Part shown: positions 1-5,528 of the stretch, in pieces
Layout of the letters: every line of letters starts with the position of its first letter
Position numbering within the stretch: the first letter of the stretch is position 1
Assembly (NCBI GenBank): GCA_003224515.1
Contig: QHZC01000250.1
Location: 2,288-10,958 of the forward strand
Origin: Acidobacteriota bacterium
GTDB taxonomy: Bacteria; Acidobacteriota; Terriglobia; Acidiferrales; UBA7541
DNA length: 8,671 nt
Direction of reading: 5' to 3'
The notes under the pieces: generated by a model
What the model saw: the letters and a program-made list of their open reading frames with translations, nothing else
Told to the model about the DNA's origin: nothing
The model's database searches: none
Translations under genes and position numbers: made by a program

Positions 1-640
1 GTTGCTTGGCGGCGGTAACAAAGCGATTGCCCGGCCCGAAGATTTTCTCGACGCGGGCCACGCGCTTCGTGCCGTAGGCCAGAGCCGCGATGGCTTGTGC
101 GCCGCCCATTCGGGCGATGCGTGTGACGCCAAGAACGCCGGCGGCGGCGAGAAGTGCGGTGTTCGGCCGGGGGCATGCGACCTGAATATGGCGGACGCCC
201 GCAACTTGCGCTGGAACAACTGTCATCACCATGGTGGAAACGAGGGCAAAACGTCCGCCCGGCACGTAGCAGCCGATGGCATCGATCGGGCGCACCAGCT
301 GACCGATTTTCACACCCAGCTCGACTTCCATCGTCCAGGGCTTTGGCAACTGTTTTTCCGCAACGCGGCGGACATTGCGGGCGGCGTGTTCCAGCGCGCG
401 AAGGAAATCGCCGCCCACTTGCTTGCGGGCAGCCCGAATTTCGCTCTCGGCGATCCACAAACTTTCGCGTTGCAGATCGATGTCGTCGAGTTTCTTCACC
501 CAGGCCGACAATGCTGTGTATCCGCGCCGGCGAACATCATGGATGATTTCCGCCACGATCCTTTGTGTTTCCGCGTCACGCTTCTGGCGCGCACGCAGAA
601 GGTTCTTCTCGACCGCCAGCGTAAGTCTCACGATACGCAT
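1..640 (-). CDS. hisD: Histidinol dehydrogenase, N-terminal half (runs off the window)
   Basis: This enzyme catalyses the last two steps of histidine synthesis, the NAD-dependent four-electron oxidation of L-histidinol to L-histidine in the cytoplasm. The 213 visible residues cover about half of a protein that is usually about 430 residues. Family signatures are VPGGR at 126-130 followed by STMVMT at 135-140, GGAQAIAALAYGT at 179-191, and EKIFGPGNRFVTAAK at 198-212. The zinc ligands and the catalytic Glu-His pair of the family lie in the missing C-terminal half, so activity cannot be judged here. The start is ATG at 640-638; its A is also the last base of the hisG stop codon (TGATG), and no good Shine-Dalgarno is visible, which suggests translational coupling to hisG. 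It is the third structural gene of the operon read from position 2064 leftward. The identification is secure. Confidence 0.96.
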   Translation of the reverse strand, partial: MRIVRLTLAVEKNLLRARQKRDAETQRIVAEIIHDVRRRGYTALSAWVKKLDDIDLQRESLWIAESEIRAARKQVGGDFLRALEHAARNVRRVAEKQLPKPWTMEVELGVKIGQLVRPIDAIGCYVPGGRFALVSTMVMTVVPAQVAGVRHIQVACPRPNTALLAAAGVLGVTRIARMGGAQAIAALAYGTKRVARVEKIFGPGNRFVTAAKQ

Positions 641-1512
641 CACAGCACGATCTTGTTCAAGGGATATTCGACAATCCCTTGAGCCTTGGCGGCTTTCAGT
701 TTTGGCAGAATCTGCCGGACCACCGCTTCTTCGACGATAGTGTTGATAGCGACCCAGTCCGGGTCGCTCAAAGCGGAAATTGTCGGCTTTTTGAGCGCCG
801 GGAGAACCCCTAGAACAGCCTGCAGATCGTCGCGATGGACGTTTAGGAGCAGACCAACTTTGCTCGCGGCGGCAATTGCGCCCTGCAGCATCAGAATCAA
901 GTTGTCCGCTTTTTCGCGCTTCCAGGAATCGGCCGCCGCGGCGCGGTTCATGATGAACACCGTCGTGGATTCCAGCACGGTATCGACGATACGCAGGCGA
1001 TTTGCGCGGAGTGACGAGCCTGTCTCCGTCACTTCCACAATCGCGTCTGCCAGTTGCGGCACCTTGACTTCGGTGGCACCCCAGGAAAACTCCACGTGGG
1101 CTTTTACGCCGTGCCTGGCTAGATAGCTTTCGGTGATGTGCACGACTTCGGTCGCAATAACTTTCTCTTCCAGGTGACGCGGTTCCCGGATCGCGGAATC
1201 TTCCGGCACAGCCAGAACCCAGCGCACGCGTGCCAGCCGCTGCTTTGCGTAGACCAGCTCCGACAATTCGTCCACCGCCGCGCCAGTTTCCACCACCCAG
1301 TCGTGACCGGTAATCCCAGCATCCAGCGCGGCGGACTCGACGTAACGAGCCATCTCTTGCGCGCGCACCAGCAAACACTCGATTTCGGCGTCGTCAATTA
1401 CCGGAACGTAGCTTCGCGAACCCAGCGTGATCTTCCACCCGGCCCGCGAAAAGAGATCGAGCATCGCGTCCTGCAGGCTGCCTTTGGGGATTCCCAGCTT
1501 CAACCGGCTCAT
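640..1512 (-). CDS. hisG: ATP phosphoribosyltransferase, long form
   Basis: HisG catalyses the first, committed step of histidine synthesis: ATP plus PRPP gives N1-(5-phosphoribosyl)-ATP. The protein has 290 residues, which matches the long, HisZ-independent form. It opens with LKLGIPKGSLQ (4-14), has DAGITG at 64-69, and has the PRPP-binding segment ETGSSLRAN at 163-171 followed by the typical DTVLES at 177-182. The tail from about residue 207 to 290 corresponds to the ACT-like regulatory domain that binds histidine in long-form enzymes, so feedback inhibition is expected from family knowledge. The start ATG at 1512 overlaps the hisI stop as ATGA, and a GGAG motif lies about 9 nt upstream inside hisI. 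The stop overlaps the hisD start by one base. Expression is therefore controlled by the attenuator upstream of hisI. Confidence 0.97.
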   Translation of the reverse strand: MSRLKLGIPKGSLQDAMLDLFSRAGWKITLGSRSYVPVIDDAEIECLLVRAQEMARYVESAALDAGITGHDWVVETGAAVDELSELVYAKQRLARVRWVLAVPEDSAIREPRHLEEKVIATEVVHITESYLARHGVKAHVEFSWGATEVKVPQLADAIVEVTETGSSLRANRLRIVDTVLESTTVFIMNRAAAADSWKREKADNLILMLQGAIAAASKVGLLLNVHRDDLQAVLGVLPALKKPTISALSDPDWVAINTIVEEAVVRQILPKLKAAKAQGIVEYPLNKIVL

Positions 1513-1898
1513 CGAATTTTCTCCTGTTCGTAAACCTTTTCGGGAGAGAACGTGCGCTCGGCGATGACCTTGGCGCTACCGTCCGCCTCTAGTGCGCGGA
1601 AAAAGCAACTCTGGTAACCTTCATGACAGACGCCCGGCCCGGCCGCTTGGACGCGCACGAGGAGCGCATCCGCGTCGCAATCCACGCGTATCTCGCGAAC
1701 CCGCAAAACGTGGCCGCTCGATTCACCCTTCTTCCAGAGTTTGTTTCGCGAGCGGCTGAAGAACACCACTTCTCCGGTGCGTTGTGTCTCTGCGAGCGAC
1801 TCGGGATTCATGAAGCCGAGCATCAGCACATCGCCGGTGCGCTCGTCCTGGATGATGGCCGGCACCAGCCCGCCGCTTTTCTGAAAGTCGATTTCCAC
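1509..1898 (-). CDS. hisI: Phosphoribosyl-AMP cyclohydrolase (HisI only, no HisE domain)
   Basis: HisI opens the adenine ring of phosphoribosyl-AMP (third step of histidine synthesis). The 129-residue protein has the family landmarks GLVPAIIQD (10-18), LMLGFMN (25-31), SRSRNKLWKKGESSGH (48-63), the Mg-binding DCDAD at 73-77, and the zinc cysteines C74, C91 and C98 (in CHEG and SCF). There is no fused phosphoribosyl-ATP pyrophosphatase (HisE) domain, so HisE must be encoded elsewhere. I place the start at GTG 1898-1896 because AGGAG sits 8 nt upstream and known HisI proteins begin close to this point. An in-frame ATG at 2000 would give 163 residues, but its extra 34 residues would be translated from the attenuator hairpin and look nothing like HisI. 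The stop overlaps hisG by 4 bp. This is the first structural gene of the operon. Confidence 0.96.
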   Translation of the reverse strand: MEIDFQKSGGLVPAIIQDERTGDVLMLGFMNPESLAETQRTGEVVFFSRSRNKLWKKGESSGHVLRVREIRVDCDADALLVRVQAAGPGVCHEGYQSCFFRALEADGSAKVIAERTFSPEKVYEQEKIR

Positions 1899-1927
1899 GG
1901 TGTCGTCTCCTGAATAAAATGAACCCG

Positions 1928-1965
1928 AAAACAAAAATCCCGCTGGTGCTTGTTGCGCCAGCGGG
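1928..1965 (-). terminator. Rho-independent attenuator terminator of the his operon
   Basis: Read on the minus strand, an 8-bp perfect stem CCCGCTGG (1965-1958) pairs with CCAGCGGG (1946-1939) across an 11-nt loop. It is followed at once by ATTTTTGTTTT (1938-1928). This is a canonical intrinsic terminator, lying between a His-rich leader peptide that ends at 1993 and the hisI start at 1898. That position, inside the leader and not after a gene, makes it an attenuator. Confidence 0.9.
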
Positions 1966-2040
1966 CTGAAGAGTGCTCTTTTTAGCGAATCGCTATGCAC
2001 ACCTCAGGTGGCGCGGGGTGTGGCCGTGATGGTGGTGCGC
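1945..2040 (-). promoter_or_regulatory. his leader RNA with competing pairings (1:2, antiterminator, terminator)
   Basis: Reading the minus-strand RNA by eye, GCGCACC (2040-2034, covering the first His codon and part of the second) can pair with GGUGUGC (2003-1997), giving 7 pairs including one G-U. If a ribosome stalls on the His codons, this pairing is blocked. GGUGU (2003-1999) is then free for GCACC (1949-1945), and nested inside it UAGCG (1995-1991) can pair with CGCUG (1963-1959). This second fold uses both arms of the terminator and so should prevent it. The layout is that of the enteric his/trp attenuators. No folding program was run and the energies are unknown, so the exact antiterminator is tentative. 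Confidence 0.6.
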
Positions 2041-2064
2041 CCGAGCTGTGAGTGTGCCATTCAT
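1993..2064 (-). CDS. hisL: his operon leader peptide, His-rich (23 residues)
   Basis: A 23-codon frame opens with ATG at 2064 and ends at TAG 1995-1993. It contains HHHHGH at residues 10-15 and another His at 19, so six of 23 residues are histidine, nearly all CAC codons. It lies just downstream of a strong promoter and upstream of an intrinsic terminator and hisI. Its role, by analogy with enteric hisL, is to sense charged tRNA-His: a ribosome stalling on the His run would favour readthrough into hisIGD. The predicted transcription start is only about 8 nt before the ATG and there is no clear Shine-Dalgarno, so translation may be nearly leaderless. A second ATG at 2060 in another frame gives a Thr-rich peptide; I prefer the His frame because of the operon it precedes. 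Confidence 0.85.
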   Translation of the reverse strand: MNGTLTARAHHHHGHTPRHLRCA

Positions 2065-2077
2065 TAGGAAACTCGAA

Positions 2078-2104
2078 ATTATAGGAAATTCGCCCTCATG
2101 TCAA
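2078..2104 (-). promoter_or_regulatory. his operon promoter (sigma-70 type)
   Basis: On the minus strand a perfect -35 box TTGACA (2104-2099) and a perfect -10 box TATAAT (2083-2078) are separated by 15 bp, which is shorter than the usual 17. Transcription would start near 2072, about 8 nt before the leader-peptide ATG. The short spacer is the only flaw. It may lower basal strength or change the requirement for activators. Confidence 0.8.
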
Positions 2105-2200
2105 CGAAAGTATTCTGAAGCATTCTTCAATCCGCGCACCAGATGCTGCTGCCAGGCGTTTTGGCTCCAAGGGATCGACTGGGGCGCCGCAGCCAGGAGA

Positions 2201-2676
2201 CTACATAAGGGCATAGACATTGCCGTCGGCGCTGCCCACATACACGCTGTTCCCGGCCACCGCCGGGGCGGAAAGAATGCCCCCGAGGGACAACATCTTC
2301 TGGACGCCGGTAACCATGTCGTCATAGAAGAAGTCGGAGAAAGCTGTTTGGTAGTTTGGAGTGCCGTCTGATTTGGTGTAGGTGGCGGCGTTTTTCTTGG
2401 AATCTTCGGTTTCGAAAGCCCGCGCGACTTTTTGTGTCTTGAGATCGATGGCGTTGAGCCTGCCCTGATGAGTGCCGATGTATAGGGTCCCGCCGGCAAT
2501 TGCTGGCGAAGAGAACATTGGCCAATGTTTGAGGTCGAGGGAAAAAAGCGGAGCGCCGGACTTGGCGTCGAAAGCATGAAGCAAGCCCGTGTCCGAAGTT
2601 GCGAAATACACCTTGCCGTCCAAGACCGCGGGTGAGGAGATGACCCAGGAGCCCTTGTTCGAGAACGACCAGCGTT
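2201..2676 (-). pseudogene. PQQ-type beta-propeller repeat protein, C-terminal fragment
   Basis: This is the 3' half of a gene split by the mobile element; the other half is at 6741-7057. The frame reads from CGC TGG at 2674-2669 to TAG at 2201, giving 157 residues. It shows repeated propeller-blade signatures of the form SSPAV-DGKVYF-T--G-LHAFDAKSG, FSSPAIAGGTLYIGTHQGRLNAIDL and SAPAVAGNSVYVGSADGNVYALM, ending at the stop. Such blades occur in PQQ-dependent dehydrogenases, BamB and many uncharacterised exported proteins. None of the residues here proves PQQ binding or enzyme activity. The fragment has no start or ribosome-binding site of its own, and translation from an internal codon would give an incomplete propeller, so it is almost certainly non-functional. 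The his promoter lies 97 bp beyond its stop. Confidence 0.88.
2670..2676. repeat. Left copy of 7-bp direct repeat CAGCGTT at the element junction
   Basis: CAGCGTT here matches CAGCGTT at 6741-6747. One copy flanks each end of the inserted element. Removing everything between them plus one copy restores the host frame as Gly-Lys-Glu-Arg-Trp-Ser-Phe (GKERWSF) in a blade of the propeller protein. It is either the crossover core used by the recombinases or a short target duplication; the family (tyrosine recombinases) favours the former. Confidence 0.8.
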
Positions 2677-2696
2677 TACGCTTTTGACAGCGTAAA
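2675..2696. repeat. Perfect 8-bp inverted repeat with 6-bp spacer at the element's left end
   Basis: TTTACGCT (2675-2682), spacer TTTGAC (2683-2688) and AGCGTAAA (2689-2696) form a compact perfect palindrome. This is the size and symmetry expected of a tyrosine-recombinase core site. No equivalent palindrome lies outside the right terminal repeat, so the two ends are asymmetric in the integrated state. Confidence 0.75.
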
Positions 2697-2699
2697 GTT

Positions 2700-2728
2700 T
2701 GTAATGCATGGCGTATTTCTATGCAGAG
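2700..2728 (+). repeat. Left terminal inverted repeat of the RIT element
   Basis: The 29 bp starting TGTAATGCATGG and ending TATGCAGAG match the reverse complement of 6714-6742 at 22 of 29 positions. The first 9 (TGTAATGCA) are identical. Confidence 0.82.
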
Positions 2729-2899
2729 CTTCGCAGCGCAGCAACCCCCTATCCCAATTCCTAGCTGAAAGATGTGCTGAGTTTGTAGACGACACTACAC
2801 CGCATAATCGTGACGCTGTTTCTGGGACCCAAACACACCTATCGAACTCAACAACTCTATAGTTTCTGTATGCGCTGAGTTTTTGGGTTAGCCCGTTCA
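2729..2899. other. Non-coding left part of the RIT element with a repeated motif
   Basis: No convincing gene lies between the left inverted repeat and the hairpin at 2900. A direct repeat is visible: TGTGCTGAGTTTGT (2774-2787) and TGCGCTGAGTTTTT (2871-2884 region), 12 of 14 identical and about 98 bp apart. A short inverted pair ACCCAAA (about 2828-2833) and TTTGGGT (about 2882-2888) surrounds part of it. A weak candidate -10, CATAAT, lies at 2803-2808 and TATAGT at 2858-2863, but neither has a good -35 at correct spacing. The operon promoter is expected here, and the repeats may be binding sites for the recombinases or for the small protein. Confidence 0.45.
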
Positions 2900-2942
2900 G
2901 GATAGTGCGATTCCAGAGAGAATGAACCTCTCTCCACTATCC
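2900..2942 (+). promoter_or_regulatory. Two-part hairpin just upstream of the RIT operon's first gene
   Basis: GGATAGTG (2900-2907) is the exact reverse complement of CACTATCC (2935-2942). Inside it AGAGAG (2915-2920) pairs with CTCTCT (2928-2933). The structure ends 3 bp before the ribosome-binding GGAG (2946-2949) of the gene starting at 2957. There is no U-run, so it is not a standard terminator. It could be an operator, an mRNA structure that limits translation, or a barrier to readthrough from the host. Confidence 0.65.
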
Positions 2943-2956
2943 TCCGGAGCCGCCTG

Positions 2957-3373
2957 ATGAACGATTGCTGTTGCCGCTACTGTCAGCAAGTCTTTCAGCC
3001 TAACCGTTATCATCCTCAACAACGAGTTTGCGACAGACCTGCATGCCAGAGCGAACGCCGCCGCGATTATCATCGGCAGAAGATCACTTCCGATCCGGTG
3101 TATAAGCAGGTCTGCCTGGAGAGTCCGCGGAAGTGGCGCGAGATGCACCCGGACTACTGGAAGAAATATCGCCAGGACCACCCTGAGCACGTGGAACGCA
3201 ATCGCCAGCAACAGCGCTTGCGGGACCAAAAGCGGCGGCTGGCGAATCTTGCAAACAACAACTTGGCTCTCTGCCAAGTGCTGATTTTTCAATCGCTTGA
3301 GCTCTTTGGGCCGCCGTCTCCAGCTTCTTGCAAACAACATCCCTCTGGCGTCGCCGCTGCCGCTGGTTTATGA
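2957..3373 (+). CDS. Small Cys-rich, basic, putative zinc-binding protein of the RIT element
   Basis: A 138-residue protein of no assigned function. The N-terminus has paired cysteines C6-x2-C9 and C25-x4-C30, a layout that suggests a small zinc finger or ribbon, followed by the basic stretch SERRRDYHRQK (32-42). Residues 45-95 carry DPVYK, PRKWREMHPDYWKKYR and HPEHVERNRQQQRLRDQKRR, rich in Arg, Gln, Trp and Tyr, probably helical and nucleic-acid binding. I recall similar conserved-hypothetical proteins near transposable elements, but cannot name a function. The tail from about 100 is less structured. The start is ATG with GGAG 7 nt upstream. The stop codon overlaps the start of the first recombinase (ATGA, 3370-3373), so the two are translationally coupled, which argues that this protein serves the element. 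It could be a recombination directionality or end-binding factor, or a regulator; this is inference. Confidence 0.72.
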   Translation: MNDCCCRYCQQVFQPNRYHPQQRVCDRPACQSERRRDYHRQKITSDPVYKQVCLESPRKWREMHPDYWKKYRQDHPEHVERNRQQQRLRDQKRRLANLANNNLALCQVLIFQSLELFGPPSPASCKQHPSGVAAAAGL

Positions 3374-4614
3374 GCCCAACTATGCTGTCAGCGTTCTTCA
3401 AGTCGCGCGCGCGGATTCAGGCACTACGGAATGGTCCTGCTGGGTCCCTGCTCGAAAGCTTCGCACAAGTTTTATCGGAGACAGGGTACGCCACGAGGGT
3501 TGCTCGCAAACACCTTCGAACGGCGGAACACCTCATCTATTGGACCCATCGGCACGACGTGCCGGTGCGTAAGTGGAACGAACAATCTCTTGCGCGATTC
3601 GACCGCCACCTGAGTCGATGCCACTGCCCACACTACAGCCATGCAAAGCCACTGGTCCATGGTGCGCGCCTGTTCCTGACCCACCTGCAAGATGCTCGGA
3701 TCATCACCCTGCCCTCGGTCGAGCCCCCAGCTCACGATCCCGCTCTGTTGTCGGCCTTCTGTCAGTGGATGCATCGACAGCGCGGCTCCAGCGAGAGGAC
3801 CCTCTACAGATACAGCCCTTACATTCGCGAGTTGCTCCGGCGGCTTGGAGAGGAGCCAAGCCGCTTTCATGCCCGCAGGTTGCGAGCGTTCGTTCTCGAC
3901 AAAAGTCGCTCCTGCGGGTGGTCAACGGCCAAAAATTGCGCCAAGGCACTTCGCATGTTTCTGCGTTTTCTGATCGCCGAGGGCCAATGCGCCGTTGGGT
4001 TAGATGCGGCCATCCCTACTGTGGCTCATTGGCGTCTGGCTTCTCTGCCACGCTACCTTCCACCAAAAGATGTGAAAAGTCTGATTGCTTCCTGCGATCG
4101 AGCCTCAGCCGTGGGCCGGCGGGATCGGGCGATCTTGCTATTGCTGGCCCGTTTGGGTCTTCGAGCGGGCGACATCGTGCATCTCCGCCTGAGTGATATT
4201 GACTGGAAGGACGCCTCGATTCAGGTTTGCGGTAAGGGCCGTCGCCACGCGCGATTGCCACTGACCCAAGAAGTGGGTCAGGCGATCGTGGCCTACCTGA
4301 AAAAGGGCCGGCCGCAGATCAATGCCGATACGCTGTTTATCCGCTGCCGCGCGCCATTTTGTGCCTTCAGCTCTTCTGTCGCCATCTCGGATGTCGTCGA
4401 CAGGGCATTGCGCCGCGCCGGCGTGGTGCGCCCCAGTCGAGGTGCCGCGCATTTGCTGAGGCATTCGTTGGCGACGTCCCTGCTGCAGCAAGGTGCACCG
4501 CTCGAGGACATCGCCACCATCCTGCGTCACCGCTCGCTGGAAACCACGCAGGTCTACGCCAAGGTGGATATCCCAGCTTTGCGGCAAATTGCACAACCCT
4601 GGCCGGAGGTGTAG
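3370..4614 (+). CDS. Tyrosine recombinase 1 of the RIT trio (RitA-like)
   Basis: A DNA strand-exchange enzyme of the phage-integrase family, 414 residues. The N-terminal half (to about 225) contains core-binding/SAM-like helices, including an extra leading segment. The C-terminal catalytic domain has R265 (GLRAGD), K289 (GKGRR), H361-x-x-R364 (HLLRH), H387 (LRHRSLETTQVY) and the nucleophile Y396, so the set is complete. I chose ATG 3370, which overlaps the stop of the preceding small gene as ATGA. An in-frame ATG at 3328 would add 14 residues lying inside that gene and has no ribosome-binding site. The stop is TAG at 4612-4614, only 2 bp before the next start. Its function is presumably integration/excision of the element with the two partners. 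It is not XerC/XerD, being longer and trio-associated. Confidence 0.92.
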   Translation: MSPTMLSAFFKSRARIQALRNGPAGSLLESFAQVLSETGYATRVARKHLRTAEHLIYWTHRHDVPVRKWNEQSLARFDRHLSRCHCPHYSHAKPLVHGARLFLTHLQDARIITLPSVEPPAHDPALLSAFCQWMHRQRGSSERTLYRYSPYIRELLRRLGEEPSRFHARRLRAFVLDKSRSCGWSTAKNCAKALRMFLRFLIAEGQCAVGLDAAIPTVAHWRLASLPRYLPPKDVKSLIASCDRASAVGRRDRAILLLLARLGLRAGDIVHLRLSDIDWKDASIQVCGKGRRHARLPLTQEVGQAIVAYLKKGRPQINADTLFIRCRAPFCAFSSSVAISDVVDRALRRAGVVRPSRGAAHLLRHSLATSLLQQGAPLEDIATILRHRSLETTQVYAKVDIPALRQIAQPWPEV

Positions 4615-4616
4615 CC

Positions 4617-5528
4617 ATGTTGACCGGAGCTGTCGAGACTTATCTGGCTGTTCGTCGGGCGGCTGGTTTCGCGTTGAGGTGCGAAGGTTCTCTCTTGAAA
4701 CGCTTCGCTGCATTCTCCGAGGCAAGAAAGCAGCATTACGTTTCTACCGAGATCGCCATCGAGTGGGCAGGATTGGCACAATCGGTTCCGCAGCGCGCCC
4801 GTCGGCTTGGGATGGTAATCCGATTCGCCCGCTACCTCCGTGCCGAGAACGAACACCATGAGGTTCCGCCGGCGGTTTTCGGCGCCGAGAAGTTGCCACG
4901 ACCGACCCCGTACATTGTGACAGGGAAGCAGATCCAGCAACTTGTCACCGCCGCCTCGCAGTCGAGGTTTCGAATCTGTAGATCGACCTACAGCACGCTG
5001 TTCTCCTTACTGGCATGCACGGGACTGCGAGTATCTGAAGCGATCCACCTGCGATTGGACGACATCACTCCAAATGGCCTGGTGATTCGGCGCACCAAAT
5101 TTCGCAAGAGCCGCCTCGTGCCCCTGCACAAGACAGCACGAGCTGGACTGGAACGGTTTCTCCAGCAACGGCGTCTCTGCGCCTCCTTCGAGAACCATGT
5201 GTTCGTGTCGTTACAAAGAAAACCACTCTCGCTGGGCGCAGTGGATGAGGCCTTTCGCACCGCGGTGAAGCGAGCCGGGCTCCCGCCCGGACTTGGACGC
5301 GCTCGGCCCACGCCTCACTCCTTGCGTCACGCCTTCGCCGTCAGGGCTCTCGAAACCTGTCCGGATAGCCGTGATGCAATCACTAAACACATGCTGGCGT
5401 TATCGACCTATCTCGGTCATAGCAAGGTGGCTCACACGTATTGGTATCTGGAAGCGGTGCCGGATCTAATGCGAGACATCGCTGACCGTGCAGAACAATT
5501 TGCCATGGGAGGGCAGACATGCCCATGA
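4617..5528 (+). CDS. Tyrosine recombinase 2 of the RIT trio (RitB-like)
   Basis: The shortest of the three, 303 residues, close in size to XerC/XerD but clearly part of this operon. The N-terminal SAM-like DNA-binding region is at about 1-90 and the catalytic domain at about 100-290. Active-site residues are R138 (TGLRVSE), K161 or K164 in the beta-hairpin (RTKFRKSR), H234-x-x-R237 (HSLRH), H268 (YLGHSK) and Y277. The start ATG 4617 has GGAGG about 8 nt upstream, within the end of the first recombinase gene. The open frame extends upstream to 4359, but that part is the antiphase shadow of recombinase 1. The 3' end overlaps the next gene by 10 bp (or 4 bp, depending on its start). Membership of the second position in RIT elements is inferred from order and size. 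Confidence 0.92.
   Translation: MLTGAVETYLAVRRAAGFALRCEGSLLKRFAAFSEARKQHYVSTEIAIEWAGLAQSVPQRARRLGMVIRFARYLRAENEHHEVPPAVFGAEKLPRPTPYIVTGKQIQQLVTAASQSRFRICRSTYSTLFSLLACTGLRVSEAIHLRLDDITPNGLVIRRTKFRKSRLVPLHKTARAGLERFLQQRRLCASFENHVFVSLQRKPLSLGAVDEAFRTAVKRAGLPPGLGRARPTPHSLRHAFAVRALETCPDSRDAITKHMLALSTYLGHSKVAHTYWYLEAVPDLMRDIADRAEQFAMGGQTCP

Noticed and set aside
2..682. Long plus-strand open frame opposite hisD
   Set aside because: It is the antisense shadow of a clearly conserved HisD frame; its protein has no family features.
2003..2060. Alternative leader peptide from ATG 2060, rich in Thr (TTITATPRAT)
   Set aside because: A Thr/Ile-rich leader would suit a thr operon, but the genes downstream are his genes and the overlapping frame has HHHHGH.
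1900..2100. T-box or other riboswitch upstream of hisI
   Set aside because: The leader is too short and has no T-box signature; the leader-peptide model explains the features.
2101..2709. 202-residue minus-strand ORF
   Set aside because: This is an out-of-frame shadow of the beta-propeller fragment; the other minus frame has the blade repeats.
2897..3340. 147-residue minus-strand ORF opposite the small Cys-rich gene
   Set aside because: There is no ribosome-binding site or recognisable family, and the plus-strand gene is coupled to the recombinase operon.
4359..4616. N-terminal extension of the second recombinase
   Set aside because: It lies within recombinase 1 in another frame; a good ribosome-binding site marks ATG 4617.
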